Positions 1 to 9,745 of a DNA stretch of 56,272 bases are shown here, one piece after another; position 1 is the stretch's first letter; each line of letters begins with the position of its first letter. The position numbers and the translations under genes are program-made. The notes below the pieces were generated by a model. That model was not told the DNA's origin and made no database searches. It saw only the letters and a program-made list of their open reading frames with translations. Location: assembly GCF_014836425.1 (NCBI RefSeq), contig NZ_JACSQW010000011.1:1-56272 (forward strand), written 5' to 3'. This DNA is from Limosilactobacillus avistercoris (GTDB lineage: Bacteria > Bacillota > Bacilli > Lactobacillales > Lactobacillaceae).

Positions 1-219
1 ACTCCGGTTTATTTTGCCCATGCTTATTCACCACATGAACGCGGTAGTAATGAGAACCGTAACCGAGTTTTGCGACGGTTTATTCCCAAGGGACAAGCCA
101 TTGAAGAACTAAGTGATTACCAACTGGTTCAAATCAATTGGTATCTGAATTCCCGGCCACTTAAATGTCTTAATTGGCATACACCAATCGAGTTCTTCTT
201 GCTTAATCTACATTACTAA
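1..219 (+). CDS. IS30-family transposase, C-terminal fragment (cut by window edge)
   Basis: Frame 1 is open from the first base to a TAA at 217-219 and gives the last 72 residues of an IS30-type DDE transposase. The SPHERGSNENRNRVLRRF segment carries the catalytic Glu region typical of the family, followed by an RPLKCLNWHTPIEFF-like ending. The 5' part lies outside the window, so intactness cannot be judged. AT-rich sequence up to about position 250 (ending caatctgcc) probably holds the element's right terminal repeat. It is a different IS30 lineage from the copy at 6424-7518, because the C-terminal residues differ at many positions. Confidence 0.9.
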   Translation, partial: TPVYFAHAYSPHERGSNENRNRVLRRFIPKGQAIEELSDYQLVQINWYLNSRPLKCLNWHTPIEFFLLNLHY

Positions 220-256
220 ATTCGTTCAAGTTATTTCTTGCAATCTGCCTTTCATA

Positions 257-292
257 AAAAAATACCCCTACATTTTCGTAGGAAGTATTTTT
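257..292. terminator. Hairpin terminator beside the IS30 end
   Basis: AAAAAATAC (257-265) pairs with GTATTTTT (285-292), with an inner CCTAC/GTAGG stem. A and T runs on both sides let it act in either direction. Confidence 0.6.
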
Positions 293-333
293 AGTCAACC
301 ATACCAGTTGACAGATACCCGGTTATTTTTTAT

Positions 334-380
334 AAAAAAGCTCCCAAGATAAATCGGAATTCTCACCTACCTTGAGAGCA
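334..380 (-). terminator. pyrG terminator
   Basis: On the minus strand, just after the pyrG stop, GCTCTCAAG pairs with CTTGGGAGC and is followed by TTTTTT. This is a standard intrinsic terminator for the DUF1934-rpoE-pyrG region. Confidence 0.8.
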
Positions 381-388
381 CTTAAAAA

Positions 389-2118
<1,730 letters not shown>

Positions 2119-2125
2119 AAGAAAG

Positions 2126-2154
2126 ATAATACAGGCTCGCCACTAGATAGTCAA
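2126..2154 (-). promoter_or_regulatory. pyrG promoter
   Basis: Minus-strand -35 TTGACT (2154-2149) and -10 TATTAT (2131-2126) are separated by exactly 17 bp. The predicted start, 8 nt past the -10, is the first G of GGGC. Confidence 0.85.
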
Positions 2155-2171
2155 GAACAAAATATTAAAAA

Positions 2172-2717
2172 TTATTCTTCATCATCGTCGTCATCGTCAT
2201 GTAGTTCAGATAATTGACCTTCGATGCCGTCATCAAGACCGTCATCACTGTAATCATCATCGTCGTCATCATCATAATCTGTGTTGTCGTCATCATCTTG
2301 ATCGTCGAGATCCTCATCTTCAGGGTCATCATTATCGTAATCAATCACGTCATCATCAGAATTAGAATCAGCTAAGAAAGCATTAACCTTACGACGCTTC
2401 GTCTTTGGACGATCGTCCTCTTCTTCGTCTTCATTTTCACCAACGGTTGCTTCGTCGATTGATTCATATGGGTACCATGCACGTAGACCCCAAGTGTTAT
2501 CACCGAGGGAGATAAAACTGCCGTCGATGTTCAAATCAGTGTAAAACTGTGAAAGTCGTTCACGAATCTCTTCATCACTCTTACCAAGGTATTGTTGAAC
2601 TTCGTTAGTTAAATCAACAAATGCCATTGCCTCGCCGTGGTGTGCGAGAATAGCGTGGGCAACTTCGATCATTGAAAGTTCTGATTTGTCTTGGCCGTCA
2701 AAAATCTTTAAATCCAA
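2172..2717 (-). CDS. rpoE: DNA-directed RNA polymerase delta subunit
   Basis: RpoE binds core RNA polymerase in Firmicutes, raising transcription specificity and recycling. The product has the conserved N-terminal HARE-HTH domain (about residues 1-90, DKSELSMIEVAHAIL, then a WGLRAWYPY-type end). A long disordered, almost wholly Asp/Glu tail follows, which mimics nucleic acid. The frame can start at ATG 2729, but the only ribosome site (GAAGGG) touches that ATG with no spacing. TTG at 2717 lies 11 nt after it and yields the family-like N-terminus (LDLKIFDGQDKSEL), so TTG is preferred; ATG 2729 is the alternative. It sits between the DUF1934 gene and pyrG and has its own promoter. Confidence 0.93.
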   Translation of the reverse strand: MDLKIFDGQDKSELSMIEVAHAILAHHGEAMAFVDLTNEVQQYLGKSDEEIRERLSQFYTDLNIDGSFISLGDNTWGLRAWYPYESIDEATVGENEDEEEDDRPKTKRRKVNAFLADSNSDDDVIDYDNDDPEDEDLDDQDDDDNTDYDDDDDDDYSDDGLDDGIEGQLSELHDDDDDDEE

Positions 2718-2750
2718 ATTGGTGCACATCCCTTCAAAAGTCTAAATTAC

Positions 2751-2779
2751 AGTATACAATGCTAAGCAGCAAATTGCAA
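2751..2779 (-). promoter_or_regulatory. rpoE promoter
   Basis: TTGCAA (2779-2774) and TATACT (2756-2751) are spaced by 17 bp on the minus strand. They overlap the 3' end of the DUF1934 gene and sit about 35 nt before the rpoE start. Confidence 0.75.
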
Positions 2780-3184
2780 TTGAACTTGGTAAGTTCCGAT
2801 TAATTGATCGTTTGCAGTTAGTTGATATTCCAAATCAATTGATCCATTAACATTTTGGGGATCAAATTCTACTTCTAGACGGTTTGTTGTGACCATCATT
2901 CCAATAATTCCGTATTCTGTCCGGTAACGAGCTTTGGTTGGCTCGGCTAATTGAAATTCAAAATCAGTTTCACGAACCCCGCTTCGTCTTAGGTGAAGTT
3001 GGTCCGTATCTAAACGGAATTGAACAGGGGTGACGGTTCCATCTTGGTGTTCTTGGTAACGGAGGTAATATTTCCCGTTTAATTCAACGAATTGCCCTTC
3101 TTCATCAAACCGATATTGATCCCGTTGACCATCCTGCTCCATCGTGGTCGTTAACCGAACATGAACTGGTACTGAACGTTTGAT
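2762..3184 (-). CDS. DUF1934 (YwiB-like) beta-barrel protein, apparent ATC start
   Basis: Small cytosolic protein of the DUF1934 family (B. subtilis YwiB), a lipocalin-like barrel of unknown function often next to rpoE or argS. The first ATG (3142, MEQDGQRDQYRF) would remove the first beta strand (VPVHVRLTTT), which is encoded in frame just upstream. No ATG, GTG or TTG exists in that stretch. A strong AAGGAGG (3199-3193) lies 8 nt before an ATC at 3184-3182, so this ATC looks like the initiation codon, giving 140 residues. If ATC is not used, translation would start at ATG 3142 without a ribosome site. Confidence 0.8.
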   Translation of the reverse strand: MKRSVPVHVRLTTTMEQDGQRDQYRFDEEGQFVELNGKYYLRYQEHQDGTVTPVQFRLDTDQLHLRRSGVRETDFEFQLAEPTKARYRTEYGIIGMMVTTNRLEVEFDPQNVNGSIDLEYQLTANDQLIGTYQVQLQFAA

Positions 3185-3240
3185 ATTTAGGACCTCCTTA
3201 TAGCTTCTTGTCCTGATTATAACTGTTTTTCGTCTCCGAA

Positions 3241-3269
3241 TGTTATTATTCTGCCTAGTTTAGTATAAT
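3241..3269 (+). promoter_or_regulatory. lipL operon promoter
   Basis: A perfect -10 TATAAT (3264-3269) has a weak -35 (TGTTAT, 3241-3246) 17 bp upstream. The -10 overlaps the first in-frame ATG at 3268, showing that this ATG is not the start of translation. Confidence 0.65.
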
Positions 3270-3315
3270 GAAAATGTTAAATAATGCCAGTATTTATAGA
3301 AAAGAAGAATTAGCT

Positions 3316-4140
3316 ATGATTAATATCTCAAACCAACACGTCGAAACATTTTCTCAACCACTTAATCCGGAAAATAACCTTGCTTCGTTCGCGTATACAA
3401 ACGCCTTATTGCGGGCAAGTGAACAGCTATCATCCCCAGTTCTCCACTCATGGACTCTAGAGGATACCGTGATTCTAGGATTGAAGGACCAGCGACTTCC
3501 TTACCTCCAGAAAGCTCTGAACTATCTTGATGGTAAAGGTCTCCATTATTTTATCCGTAACTCTGGAGGCCTCGCCGTTGCCAGTGATTCAGGGATCCTT
3601 AATTTTTCCATTTTTATTCCCTGGCACGTTAACGGTAGTGAATTAGAAATTGACGGAGCCTACCAAGTAATGACTGATGTCGTTAGTGCTGCTTTCCCTG
3701 AAATCACAATTAAGACTGGTGAAATCACACATTCATATTGCCCGGGAACTTTCGATCTCAGCGTCAATGGTCAAAAGATTGGCGGAATGTCCCAACGGCG
3801 GAATCGGTCAGGAGTAGTCGTTATGCTGTACCTAAGCATTAACGGTCCCCAAATGCTTCGTGGTGAAACCATTCGTGACTTCTATACCCGTGGGCTTCAA
3901 AATGTCGAAAACAAGTGGCATTTCCCTGACATCTGGCCAACCGCGATGACAACAATTGAAGAATTGCTTGGTAAACCACTTAGCCTAACAGAAGCTAATC
4001 AACGTCTACTGAATGTCTTTTCCGATCGGGGAAGCCAACAACTGCAACAGGTAATGTGGTCAAACAAATTTATCCAGTATCTTCAGCAAGAATCGACCAC
4101 AATCAATCGACTTCAAGAACGCCTTCATAAGGAGGAATAA
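3316..4140 (+). CDS. lipL: LipL-like octanoyltransferase / lipoate-protein ligase family protein
   Basis: Member of the BPL/LplA/LipB fold family that moves octanoyl or lipoyl groups onto lipoyl domains. In the 274-residue product, RNSGGLAV (about 81-88) is the substrate-binding loop and NGQKIGGMSQRR holds the family Lys. THSYCPG places a Cys at residue 142, as in the active-site Cys of B. subtilis LipL, which transfers octanoyl from GcvH; the Cys favours transferase over ligase. The frame opens at 3268, but that ATG lies inside the -10 box, so the start is 3316 (MINISNQH). It leads an operon with the HD protein 5 nt downstream; in B. subtilis ywfL and ywfO are likewise near each other. Confidence 0.85.
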   Translation: MINISNQHVETFSQPLNPENNLASFAYTNALLRASEQLSSPVLHSWTLEDTVILGLKDQRLPYLQKALNYLDGKGLHYFIRNSGGLAVASDSGILNFSIFIPWHVNGSELEIDGAYQVMTDVVSAAFPEITIKTGEITHSYCPGTFDLSVNGQKIGGMSQRRNRSGVVVMLYLSINGPQMLRGETIRDFYTRGLQNVENKWHFPDIWPTAMTTIEELLGKPLSLTEANQRLLNVFSDRGSQQLQQVMWSNKFIQYLQQESTTINRLQERLHKEE

Positions 4141-4145
4141 GCAAA

Positions 4146-5519
4146 ATGTCCTTTCAGGATGAACAATTAGCTAAGGAAAAGGTCTTTCGGGATCCAATTC
4201 ACGGCCAGATTATCGTTGATAACCAGATCCTGCTTGACCTAATTAACACCCCTGAATTTCAACGGTTACGCCGGATCAAACAATTAGGAACGTCATCTTT
4301 AACCTTCCATGGTGCTGAACATTCACGGTTTGGTCATTGCCTTGGTGTATATGAAATCACCCGCCGGATGTGCAACAGGTTTCAGCGTAATTACCCAACG
4401 AGAGAACCAAATGATGGACTTTGGGACGATCGTGAACGTCCCGTTGCTCTTTGTGCTGCCCTTCTACACGATCTCGGGCATGGACCGTATTCACACACTT
4501 TTGAACATATCTTTCACACAAATCACGAAGCAATTACCAGGGAAATTATTACTAGTCCATCAACTAACGTAAACCGGATTCTTCGTCGGGTTTCACCGAC
4601 TTTCCCCGAAGATGTTGCCAGTGTCATCGACCACACCTACCATAATCCGCAAGTCGTTCAAATGATTTCTAGTCAAGTCGATGCCGACCGAATGGACTAT
4701 TTGCAACGCGATTCCTACTACACCGGGACGAACTACGGAAAGTTTGATCTTGACCGGGTGCTCCTAATGATGCGTCCAATTAAAAGTGGGATTGCATTTG
4801 ATATTTCAGGAATGCACGCGGTTGAGGACTACATCATCAGTCGTCTACAAATGTACCTCCAGATTTACTTCCACCCGGTTTCCCGTTCAATGGAAGTAAT
4901 TCTCGACCACCTATTGAAGCGGGCAAACTATATCTACCAGCACCCGAGCGAGTTCGAGCCAGAATTCACACCATATATGCTGATGCCGTTTTTCAATAAT
5001 CACTTTACCTTGGACGACTACCTTGCTCTTGATGACGGGGTCCTCACAACCTACTTTAACCACTGGACCCAGTCACGGGATGACATCTTAAATGACCTTG
5101 CAAGAAGGTTCCTTAATCGGCGGCCACTTAAATCCGCCCTTTATGACAAAAAATCAAAACCGCTTTTACCAAAGCTGCGAAAGCTTATTCAGACGGCTGG
5201 ATTTAATAGCGATTACTACACCGCCGTCAATGATAGCTTTAAGCTTCCCTACGATACCTACAATCCGCAAGATTCAAATCCGCAAACCCAAATTGAATTG
5301 ATCCAACCTAATGGCAAACTTATTGAACTATCGCAAGTTAGTACCCTAGTTGCGAGTGTTTCTGGTAAGGAAGCTGGGGATCAACGGTTCTTCTTCCCGA
5401 AAGAAATGCTTAACGAACACCAGGATATTGAAATTTTCGAACCAATTTACGAAGAATTTCAAAGCTATATTCAAAATAACCACGTCGTTAATCCAAAGGA
5501 GAATAATAATGGCAATTAA
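4146..5519 (+). CDS. HD-domain phosphohydrolase (YwfO/dGTPase-like)
   Basis: A 457-residue cytosolic protein. The N-terminal half is an HD domain: EHSRFGHCLGV supplies the first metal-binding His, ALLHDLGHGPYSHTFEH the HD pair, and SSQVDADRMDY the distal Asp. This arrangement is seen in dGTP triphosphohydrolase-like enzymes such as YwfO; the substrate here is not shown by sequence. The C-terminal 200 residues form the family's own helical region. The ribosome site is the AAGGAGG at the end of lipL, and the last 11 nt overlap the start of the Cof phosphatase, so the three genes are translationally coupled. Confidence 0.88.
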   Translation: MSFQDEQLAKEKVFRDPIHGQIIVDNQILLDLINTPEFQRLRRIKQLGTSSLTFHGAEHSRFGHCLGVYEITRRMCNRFQRNYPTREPNDGLWDDRERPVALCAALLHDLGHGPYSHTFEHIFHTNHEAITREIITSPSTNVNRILRRVSPTFPEDVASVIDHTYHNPQVVQMISSQVDADRMDYLQRDSYYTGTNYGKFDLDRVLLMMRPIKSGIAFDISGMHAVEDYIISRLQMYLQIYFHPVSRSMEVILDHLLKRANYIYQHPSEFEPEFTPYMLMPFFNNHFTLDDYLALDDGVLTTYFNHWTQSRDDILNDLARRFLNRRPLKSALYDKKSKPLLPKLRKLIQTAGFNSDYYTAVNDSFKLPYDTYNPQDSNPQTQIELIQPNGKLIELSQVSTLVASVSGKEAGDQRFFFPKEMLNEHQDIEIFEPIYEEFQSYIQNNHVVNPKENNNGN

Positions 5520-6330
5520 ATTAATCGCAATTGATATTGACGCAACGTTGATTAACGATCAACGTCAAATTACCCCTCGAACAAAGGAAGCCCTTGAGGC
5601 AGCTAAACAACAAGGTGTTAAAGTAGTCCTATGTACAGGTCGTCCGATGACGGGAGTGGACGCCTATCTTACTGAATTAAGGCTAAACCACCAGGATGAT
5701 CAATATGTGGTTAGTTTTAACGGTGCCCTTGCACAGTCAACGAACGAAAAAGTAATTGTTAACTATACCCTATCTTTTAATGATTATGTTGATTGGCAAG
5801 CATTTTGCACCAAGAATAACGTTAAGTCACAATTTGAATCACGCGACTATATTTACACAACCAACCGCGATCTCAGTCCGTGGACAATCCACGAATCTGA
5901 TTTGGTAAGCATGCCGGTTCGGGTACGGTCACTTGATGAAATGGCCCACTCGCAGGATCAATACGTTCTGGCTAAGGGAATGATGCTCGGCGATAAGGAA
6001 GAGTTAGATAAGATTCAGCAAAAGTTCAGTAAAGAGTTTGCTGGACGCTTTACAATTATTCGGAGCGAAGACTTTTACCTCGAAATCGTCAACCACCGAG
6101 CAAGCAAGGGAAGTACCCTTGAGGCTCTGGCTAAGGAGCTCGGTATTAAGCAAAGCGAAGTCATGGCTCTCGGTAACGCCCAAAATGATAACTCAATGAT
6201 CGAATACGCTGGCATCGGCGTTGCAATGGGTAATTCAGTCCCAGAAACTAAGGCCGTTGCTGATGTAATCACCGATACCAATAATAATGATGGTGTTGGT
6301 AAGGCCGTTGAAAAATATGTATTACGTTAA
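5509..6330 (+). CDS. Cof-type HAD-IIB sugar-phosphate phosphatase
   Basis: A 273-residue HAD superfamily hydrolase. Motif I is AIDIDATLI (residues 7-15), motif II is CTGRP, a type IIB cap occupies the middle, and the C-terminal ALGNAQNDNSMI is motif IV, with Asn where many homologues have Asp (GDxxND). Motif I reads DIDAT instead of the common DLDGT; both catalytic Asp are kept. Such proteins hydrolyse sugar phosphates or similar small substrates; specificity is not predictable. The frame is open far upstream, but the AAAGGAG site fixes ATG 5509, inside the end of the HD gene. The stop is followed at once by the IS1182 relic. Confidence 0.9.
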   Translation: MAIKLIAIDIDATLINDQRQITPRTKEALEAAKQQGVKVVLCTGRPMTGVDAYLTELRLNHQDDQYVVSFNGALAQSTNEKVIVNYTLSFNDYVDWQAFCTKNNVKSQFESRDYIYTTNRDLSPWTIHESDLVSMPVRVRSLDEMAHSQDQYVLAKGMMLGDKEELDKIQQKFSKEFAGRFTIIRSEDFYLEIVNHRASKGSTLEALAKELGIKQSEVMALGNAQNDNSMIEYAGIGVAMGNSVPETKAVADVITDTNNNDGVGKAVEKYVLR

Positions 6331-6370
6331 AGAAAACCGAAGAGGCTGGGAAAAAACTCCCGATCAAATT

Positions 6371-6417
6371 AAAAAGCCGAATAATGAATCTAAAATTGAT
6401 TCATTATTCGGCTTTTT
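6371..6417. terminator. Left subterminal hairpin of the IS1182-like relic
   Basis: A perfect 20-bp stem (AAAAAGCCGAATAATGAATC, 6371-6390, with its complement at 6398-6417) and a 7-nt loop. The flanking A/T runs make it a bidirectional terminator that would shield the transposase from transcription entering from the Cof gene. Confidence 0.85.
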
Positions 6418-6423
6418 GTATAC

Positions 6424-7518
6424 GGCGAATTAACAATTGAAATGCAACACAAAGTAAAAAAATAAACCCATACCGGGTAGAATATGTTTAACGACCAAAT
6501 CAAACAATTCGAGGTATCCGGTATGAGCTATAACCATCTTACTATAAAAGAACGTGAAATGCTTATGTTTTTACAAGCTAAGGGGTTATCTATCCGGGCT
6601 GTTGCGTTACGGCTAGGGCGAAATCCAAGCACTATTTCACGAGAATTAAAACGTTGTGCAGGTCATTATTCCCCAAGTAAAGCAGAAAATGACTATCATC
6701 AAAAGCGAAAGAATTGTCACAAGAAGCGGCTATTAGACAGCCATCCACAACTACGCCGTCAAATTGTTCATTACATCTTAGATCTGCACTGGTCACCAGA
6801 GCAGATTACCGCTCGCTTTAATAAGGAACATCAATGGTGTGTTAGCTACAACACAATCTACCGTCATACCTATCAACACAATTTAGGTAAGAAGTACTCC
6901 TCACATGGCGATACCGGTATTCAGCGCCATCTCAGACATAAACATCGGACGCGGCATTCAAAGAATACTAGACGACATCGAGAAGTACAGACGGACTACA
7001 TCTCAATTCATGAGCGCCCTGGTTTTATCAACCAGCGTCAACGTATTGGTGACTGGGAAATCGATACTGTGATTGGGCGAACGGGTCATTCCATCCTTTT
7101 AACGGTTGTCGATCGGCTTAGTCGGCTTACTCCTATCAAAAAGGTTGCGCGAAAGGCCTCGCAGGAGATAAATAAAGGCTTAGTTGAACTGTTAGGGGCC
7201 ATTCCTAAAGAATTTGTTCATTCTATTACACCAGATCATGGGACCGAATTTCTTCATCTTGATGAAATCAGCGAAAGATTAGGCGTTACTGTCTATTGGC
7301 CCAATCCATATTCCCCTGAACAGCGTGGAACAAATGAGAATACAAATGGATTAATCCGGGAATATTTTCCCAAGCGAACAGATATTGATAATTATACAGA
7401 ACAGGACGTTGAACACTACCAAAAGCAGTTAAATCAACGTCCGCGCAAAGTGTTAAATTATGAAACCCCATATGAAGTATTTTTTGATAAACCGTTGCAC
7501 TTAGTTTGACAATTCGCC
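6424..7518 (+). mobile_element. Intact IS30-family insertion sequence
   Basis: The terminal inverted repeats start GGCGAATT (6424-6431) and end AATTCGCC (7511-7518), with further imperfect matches including a shared TGCAAC about 20 bp in. The single transposase gene fills the interior and is uninterrupted. A 2-bp direct repeat (ac) may flank it, consistent with the short duplications of IS30, but is too short to prove. It lies inside the older IS1182-like relic. Confidence 0.85.
6523..7509 (+). CDS. IS30-family transposase
   Basis: A complete 328-residue DDE transposase. The N-terminal helix-turn-helix region (LSIRAVALRLGRNPSTISRE, about residues 25-45) binds the ends. The catalytic triad is visible as GDWEIDTVIG (first Asp), ITPDHGTEF (second Asp) and NENTNGLIREYFPK (Glu). 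ATG 6523 follows GAGG at 8 nt spacing and begins MSYNHLTIKEREML as is usual for the family; the longer ATG at 6484 has no ribosome site. No stop codon or frameshift interrupts it, so the copy looks competent to transpose. Confidence 0.93.
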   Translation: MSYNHLTIKEREMLMFLQAKGLSIRAVALRLGRNPSTISRELKRCAGHYSPSKAENDYHQKRKNCHKKRLLDSHPQLRRQIVHYILDLHWSPEQITARFNKEHQWCVSYNTIYRHTYQHNLGKKYSSHGDTGIQRHLRHKHRTRHSKNTRRHREVQTDYISIHERPGFINQRQRIGDWEIDTVIGRTGHSILLTVVDRLSRLTPIKKVARKASQEINKGLVELLGAIPKEFVHSITPDHGTEFLHLDEISERLGVTVYWPNPYSPEQRGTNENTNGLIREYFPKRTDIDNYTEQDVEHYQKQLNQRPRKVLNYETPYEVFFDKPLHLV

Positions 7519-7583
7519 ACACAGAAAATCGTTCCTGATATGATGTAATTACCCCTAAAAACAAATATAAAGGAATGATTTAC

Positions 7584-8671
7584 ATGTATCAAAATTATAT
7601 CACAGGGCAAACTGAATTCGCACTAAGTTATGAGTTTAAAGTTCCCAAAGATCATATTACACGTTTAATTGATGATTTTGTTGATTCAATTCCTCAAGAA
7701 GTTTTACTAGAAGCAGATGTGGCGACTACTGGTCGCCCGCTTTCCCATCCAGCTATTATGCTGAAAATCTTACTTTTTGCTTATTCTCGTCAGACCTACA
7801 GTTATCATACTATTAATAACTTCCGCGGTAGTAATTATGCGGCGAGATTAATTAAACGTTCTTTCGTTTATTTCACTATGGCATTAGCTGACCATGGTTT
7901 GATTAAACATGATGCCTTTTTCATTGATGGTACTAAAGTAAAAGCTGATGCCAATAAATACTCCTTTACCTGGCGACGAGCAGTTGAAAAATATCATGTT
8001 AAGCTCCAAGCAAACGTTGCTGAACTTTATGATGAGTTAGTTGAAAAGAAAGTTGTTCAGGCAATGAAACCGGAAACACTTAAGTCTTCAACTGGTATGG
8101 AAGAGATTACCGAACAGCTCGAAAATGAGATCGATCAATTAAACGAAGAAATTAAACAAGAACCTAAAGTGATTAAAGGTTGTTCCGTTAAGAAACAACG
8201 TCGTCGTTTCTTAAAAAAGATCCAACTCGGCCACAAAACTGGCAATATAACGCCAAAGATGATTATTTCATTGATTATCAGGGCGTGCGTTTTAGCTTCT
8301 ATCGCTATAGTCGACGGACAGATAAGTATGGTTTTAAACGTGACTTTAAACTTTATCGTGCCGATAAGCATCAACTAACCGTCAGGTTAGATCAATTGGC
8401 GAAAACACCAAGTGGTCGCCAACGTCAAATGAACGTTAACCCCACTTGGAATTACTTCAAATCTAAAATTAAGGATACCCTCTCTTCTGAAGAAGGCAAA
8501 GCAATCTATCGTCGTCGAAAATTTGACGTAGAACCAGTCTTTGGCAGAATGAAGAGGGATTTTGGCGTACGCCGAACCCATCTTCGTGGACAACAAGGTG
8601 TGGAAAATGATATTGGCTTGGTCTTAATGACCATGAATTTAACTAAATTAGGGAAATTAATGGCTCATTAG
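7584..8671 (+). pseudogene. IS1182-family transposase, internally deleted and frameshifted
   Basis: The N-terminal part (MYQNYITGQTEFAL, HPAIMLKILLFAYSRQ, DAFFIDGTKVKADANKYSF) keeps the first catalytic Asp. It runs in one frame to about 8220 and then in another frame to 8671 (YFIDYQGVRFSFYRYSRRTD, VEPVFGRMKRDFG), which keeps the catalytic Glu. Family members are about 480-550 residues; here only about 340 codons remain. The central block with the second catalytic Asp is missing at the frame change near 8220-8250. A second, smaller deletion seems to join RQTYS directly to YHTINNF near 7797, where family members have about 30 more residues. It cannot be active. Confidence 0.88.
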
Positions 8672-8694
8672 GGAGTCAAATTGATTGAAAAAAG

Positions 8695-8747
8695 AAAAAA
8701 TCCGAACTGTAATTTCATAAAACTGAAAATTATAGTTCAGATTTTCT
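8695..8747. terminator. Right subterminal hairpin of the IS1182-like relic
   Basis: tccgaactgtaatttc (8701-8716) pairs imperfectly with gaaaattatagttcaga (8725-8741), flanked by A and T runs. It mirrors the hairpin at the left end. Confidence 0.65.
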
Positions 8748-8797
8748 TATTGGAAGCCAGCAAACTATTAGTTTTTTCCCAACCTCTTCGGTTTTTA

Positions 8798-9685
8798 CTA
8801 TTCAAAACGCTGAATTTCCTTCTGGTCCGCGTTTATCTTAACGTTATAGCTAGTTATCTCACCCGTAATCTGATTCTGAAAACGGTACTCCCCGCTTTGC
8901 TGGTTAATGATTGCTTGATAATGGGTATAGTTATGCAGGTGGTGTTCATTTTTGGGAACCGTCACTGATTGAAGAAATGAAGATAGCTCCTTAGTTGTTG
9001 AAATTTTATTTTGCCACCGTGCCTGGGCTGCAAGGATAAAGCGATCACTAGAATTACGACCAGTAACCGACTTTTTCATTGTTAATAATGAAGTCTTTGT
9101 CTGTGAAGTAAACTTGGGATCTTCTCCATTACCAAAGAAATCATTGAGTTTTTTTACTTGTTCTGGATAAGCAGGAGTATTTGTATACGCACCAATCGAA
9201 TTTTTGAAAACTACTAATTGACCATTCAAAGGTTCAATTCCGTATGTCCCGGTCGAGTCCATCAGCAACCAGTGGAATGGATATTGCTGATTATCAAACC
9301 ATTTTTCCTTAATCACGCTTACATTTTGCAAATCATTAACCACATCCTGAACAGTCGCGTGTTTTGCCAGGATCCAATGAATAAGGTCTTGCGGAGTTAA
9401 TGTTAATTTACCCTGTTGGCGTGAACCATAATCAGCAGCAACAGGGAAAAATAGCTCAGCACAGATAAGCCCACGCGCATTAATTCCATCACCGATCAGA
9501 TAGTGATCACCAACGAGACGCATTCCTCCCAGAATTGCGTATTGATCCTGAATTTGTAATGTCTGACCCACAGGTGACCACTTATGACCAGCAGGAAGAA
9601 ATGTCAATCGCCATGGAGTCCGCGGTGGAAAATCCATCGTCCGCCCGAATAATTTTCCCTGATCTAACGTTAATACTGTACACAT
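8798..9685 (-). CDS. Choloylglycine hydrolase family protein (bile salt hydrolase / penicillin V acylase-like)
   Basis: A 295-residue N-terminal nucleophile hydrolase that cleaves linear amide C-N bonds. After removal of Met1, Cys2 would be the nucleophile (MCTVLTLDQG). Arg15 and Asp18 in GRTMDF, the Asn in AYTNTPAYP and the Arg in SSDRFILAAQ correspond to the conserved catalytic residues of bile salt hydrolases. It has no signal peptide, so it is cytosolic. At 295 residues it is shorter than typical bile salt hydrolases (about 316-338), so the substrate may be bile salts, penicillin V, N-acyl homoserine lactones or another amide. It has a good ribosome site (AGAAGGTGG) and an upstream terminator separating it from the lipoprotein gene. 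Confidence 0.88.
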   Translation of the reverse strand: MCTVLTLDQGKLFGRTMDFPPRTPWRLTFLPAGHKWSPVGQTLQIQDQYAILGGMRLVGDHYLIGDGINARGLICAELFFPVAADYGSRQQGKLTLTPQDLIHWILAKHATVQDVVNDLQNVSVIKEKWFDNQQYPFHWLLMDSTGTYGIEPLNGQLVVFKNSIGAYTNTPAYPEQVKKLNDFFGNGEDPKFTSQTKTSLLTMKKSVTGRNSSDRFILAAQARWQNKISTTKELSSFLQSVTVPKNEHHLHNYTHYQAIINQQSGEYRFQNQITGEITSYNVKINADQKEIQRFE

Positions 9686-9706
9686 TAGCTTTTCCCCACC
9701 TTCTAA

Positions 9707-9735
9707 AGAAAAAGGCAGGGGTTTCGCCCTACCTT
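9707..9735 (-). terminator. Terminator after the lipoprotein gene
   Basis: On the minus strand GGTAGGG pairs with CCCCTGCC around a CGAAA loop, followed by TTTTTCTTT. It lies between the lipoprotein stop and the hydrolase start. Confidence 0.8.
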
Positions 9736-9745
9736 GAAATTAAAA

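Larger units (their letters stand above)
6333..8795. mobile_element. IS1182-like relic inserted in a terminator, with a nested IS30
   Basis: Inverted ends of 26 bp with one mismatch (6333-6358 and 8770-8795, aaaaCCGAAGAGG then YTGGGAAAAAACT) bound a unit with subterminal hairpins on each side (6371-6417 and 8695-8747) and a decayed IS1182-type transposase. The outer CCGAAGAGG/CCTCTTCGG halves sit directly between the stops of two convergent genes (6330 and 8798), so they were probably the host's own convergent terminator. TGGGAAAAAACT is probably the true IS end. Related IS1272/IS1182 elements are known to target hairpins. An intact IS30 (6424-7518) interrupts it between the left hairpin and the transposase. 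Confidence 0.75.
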
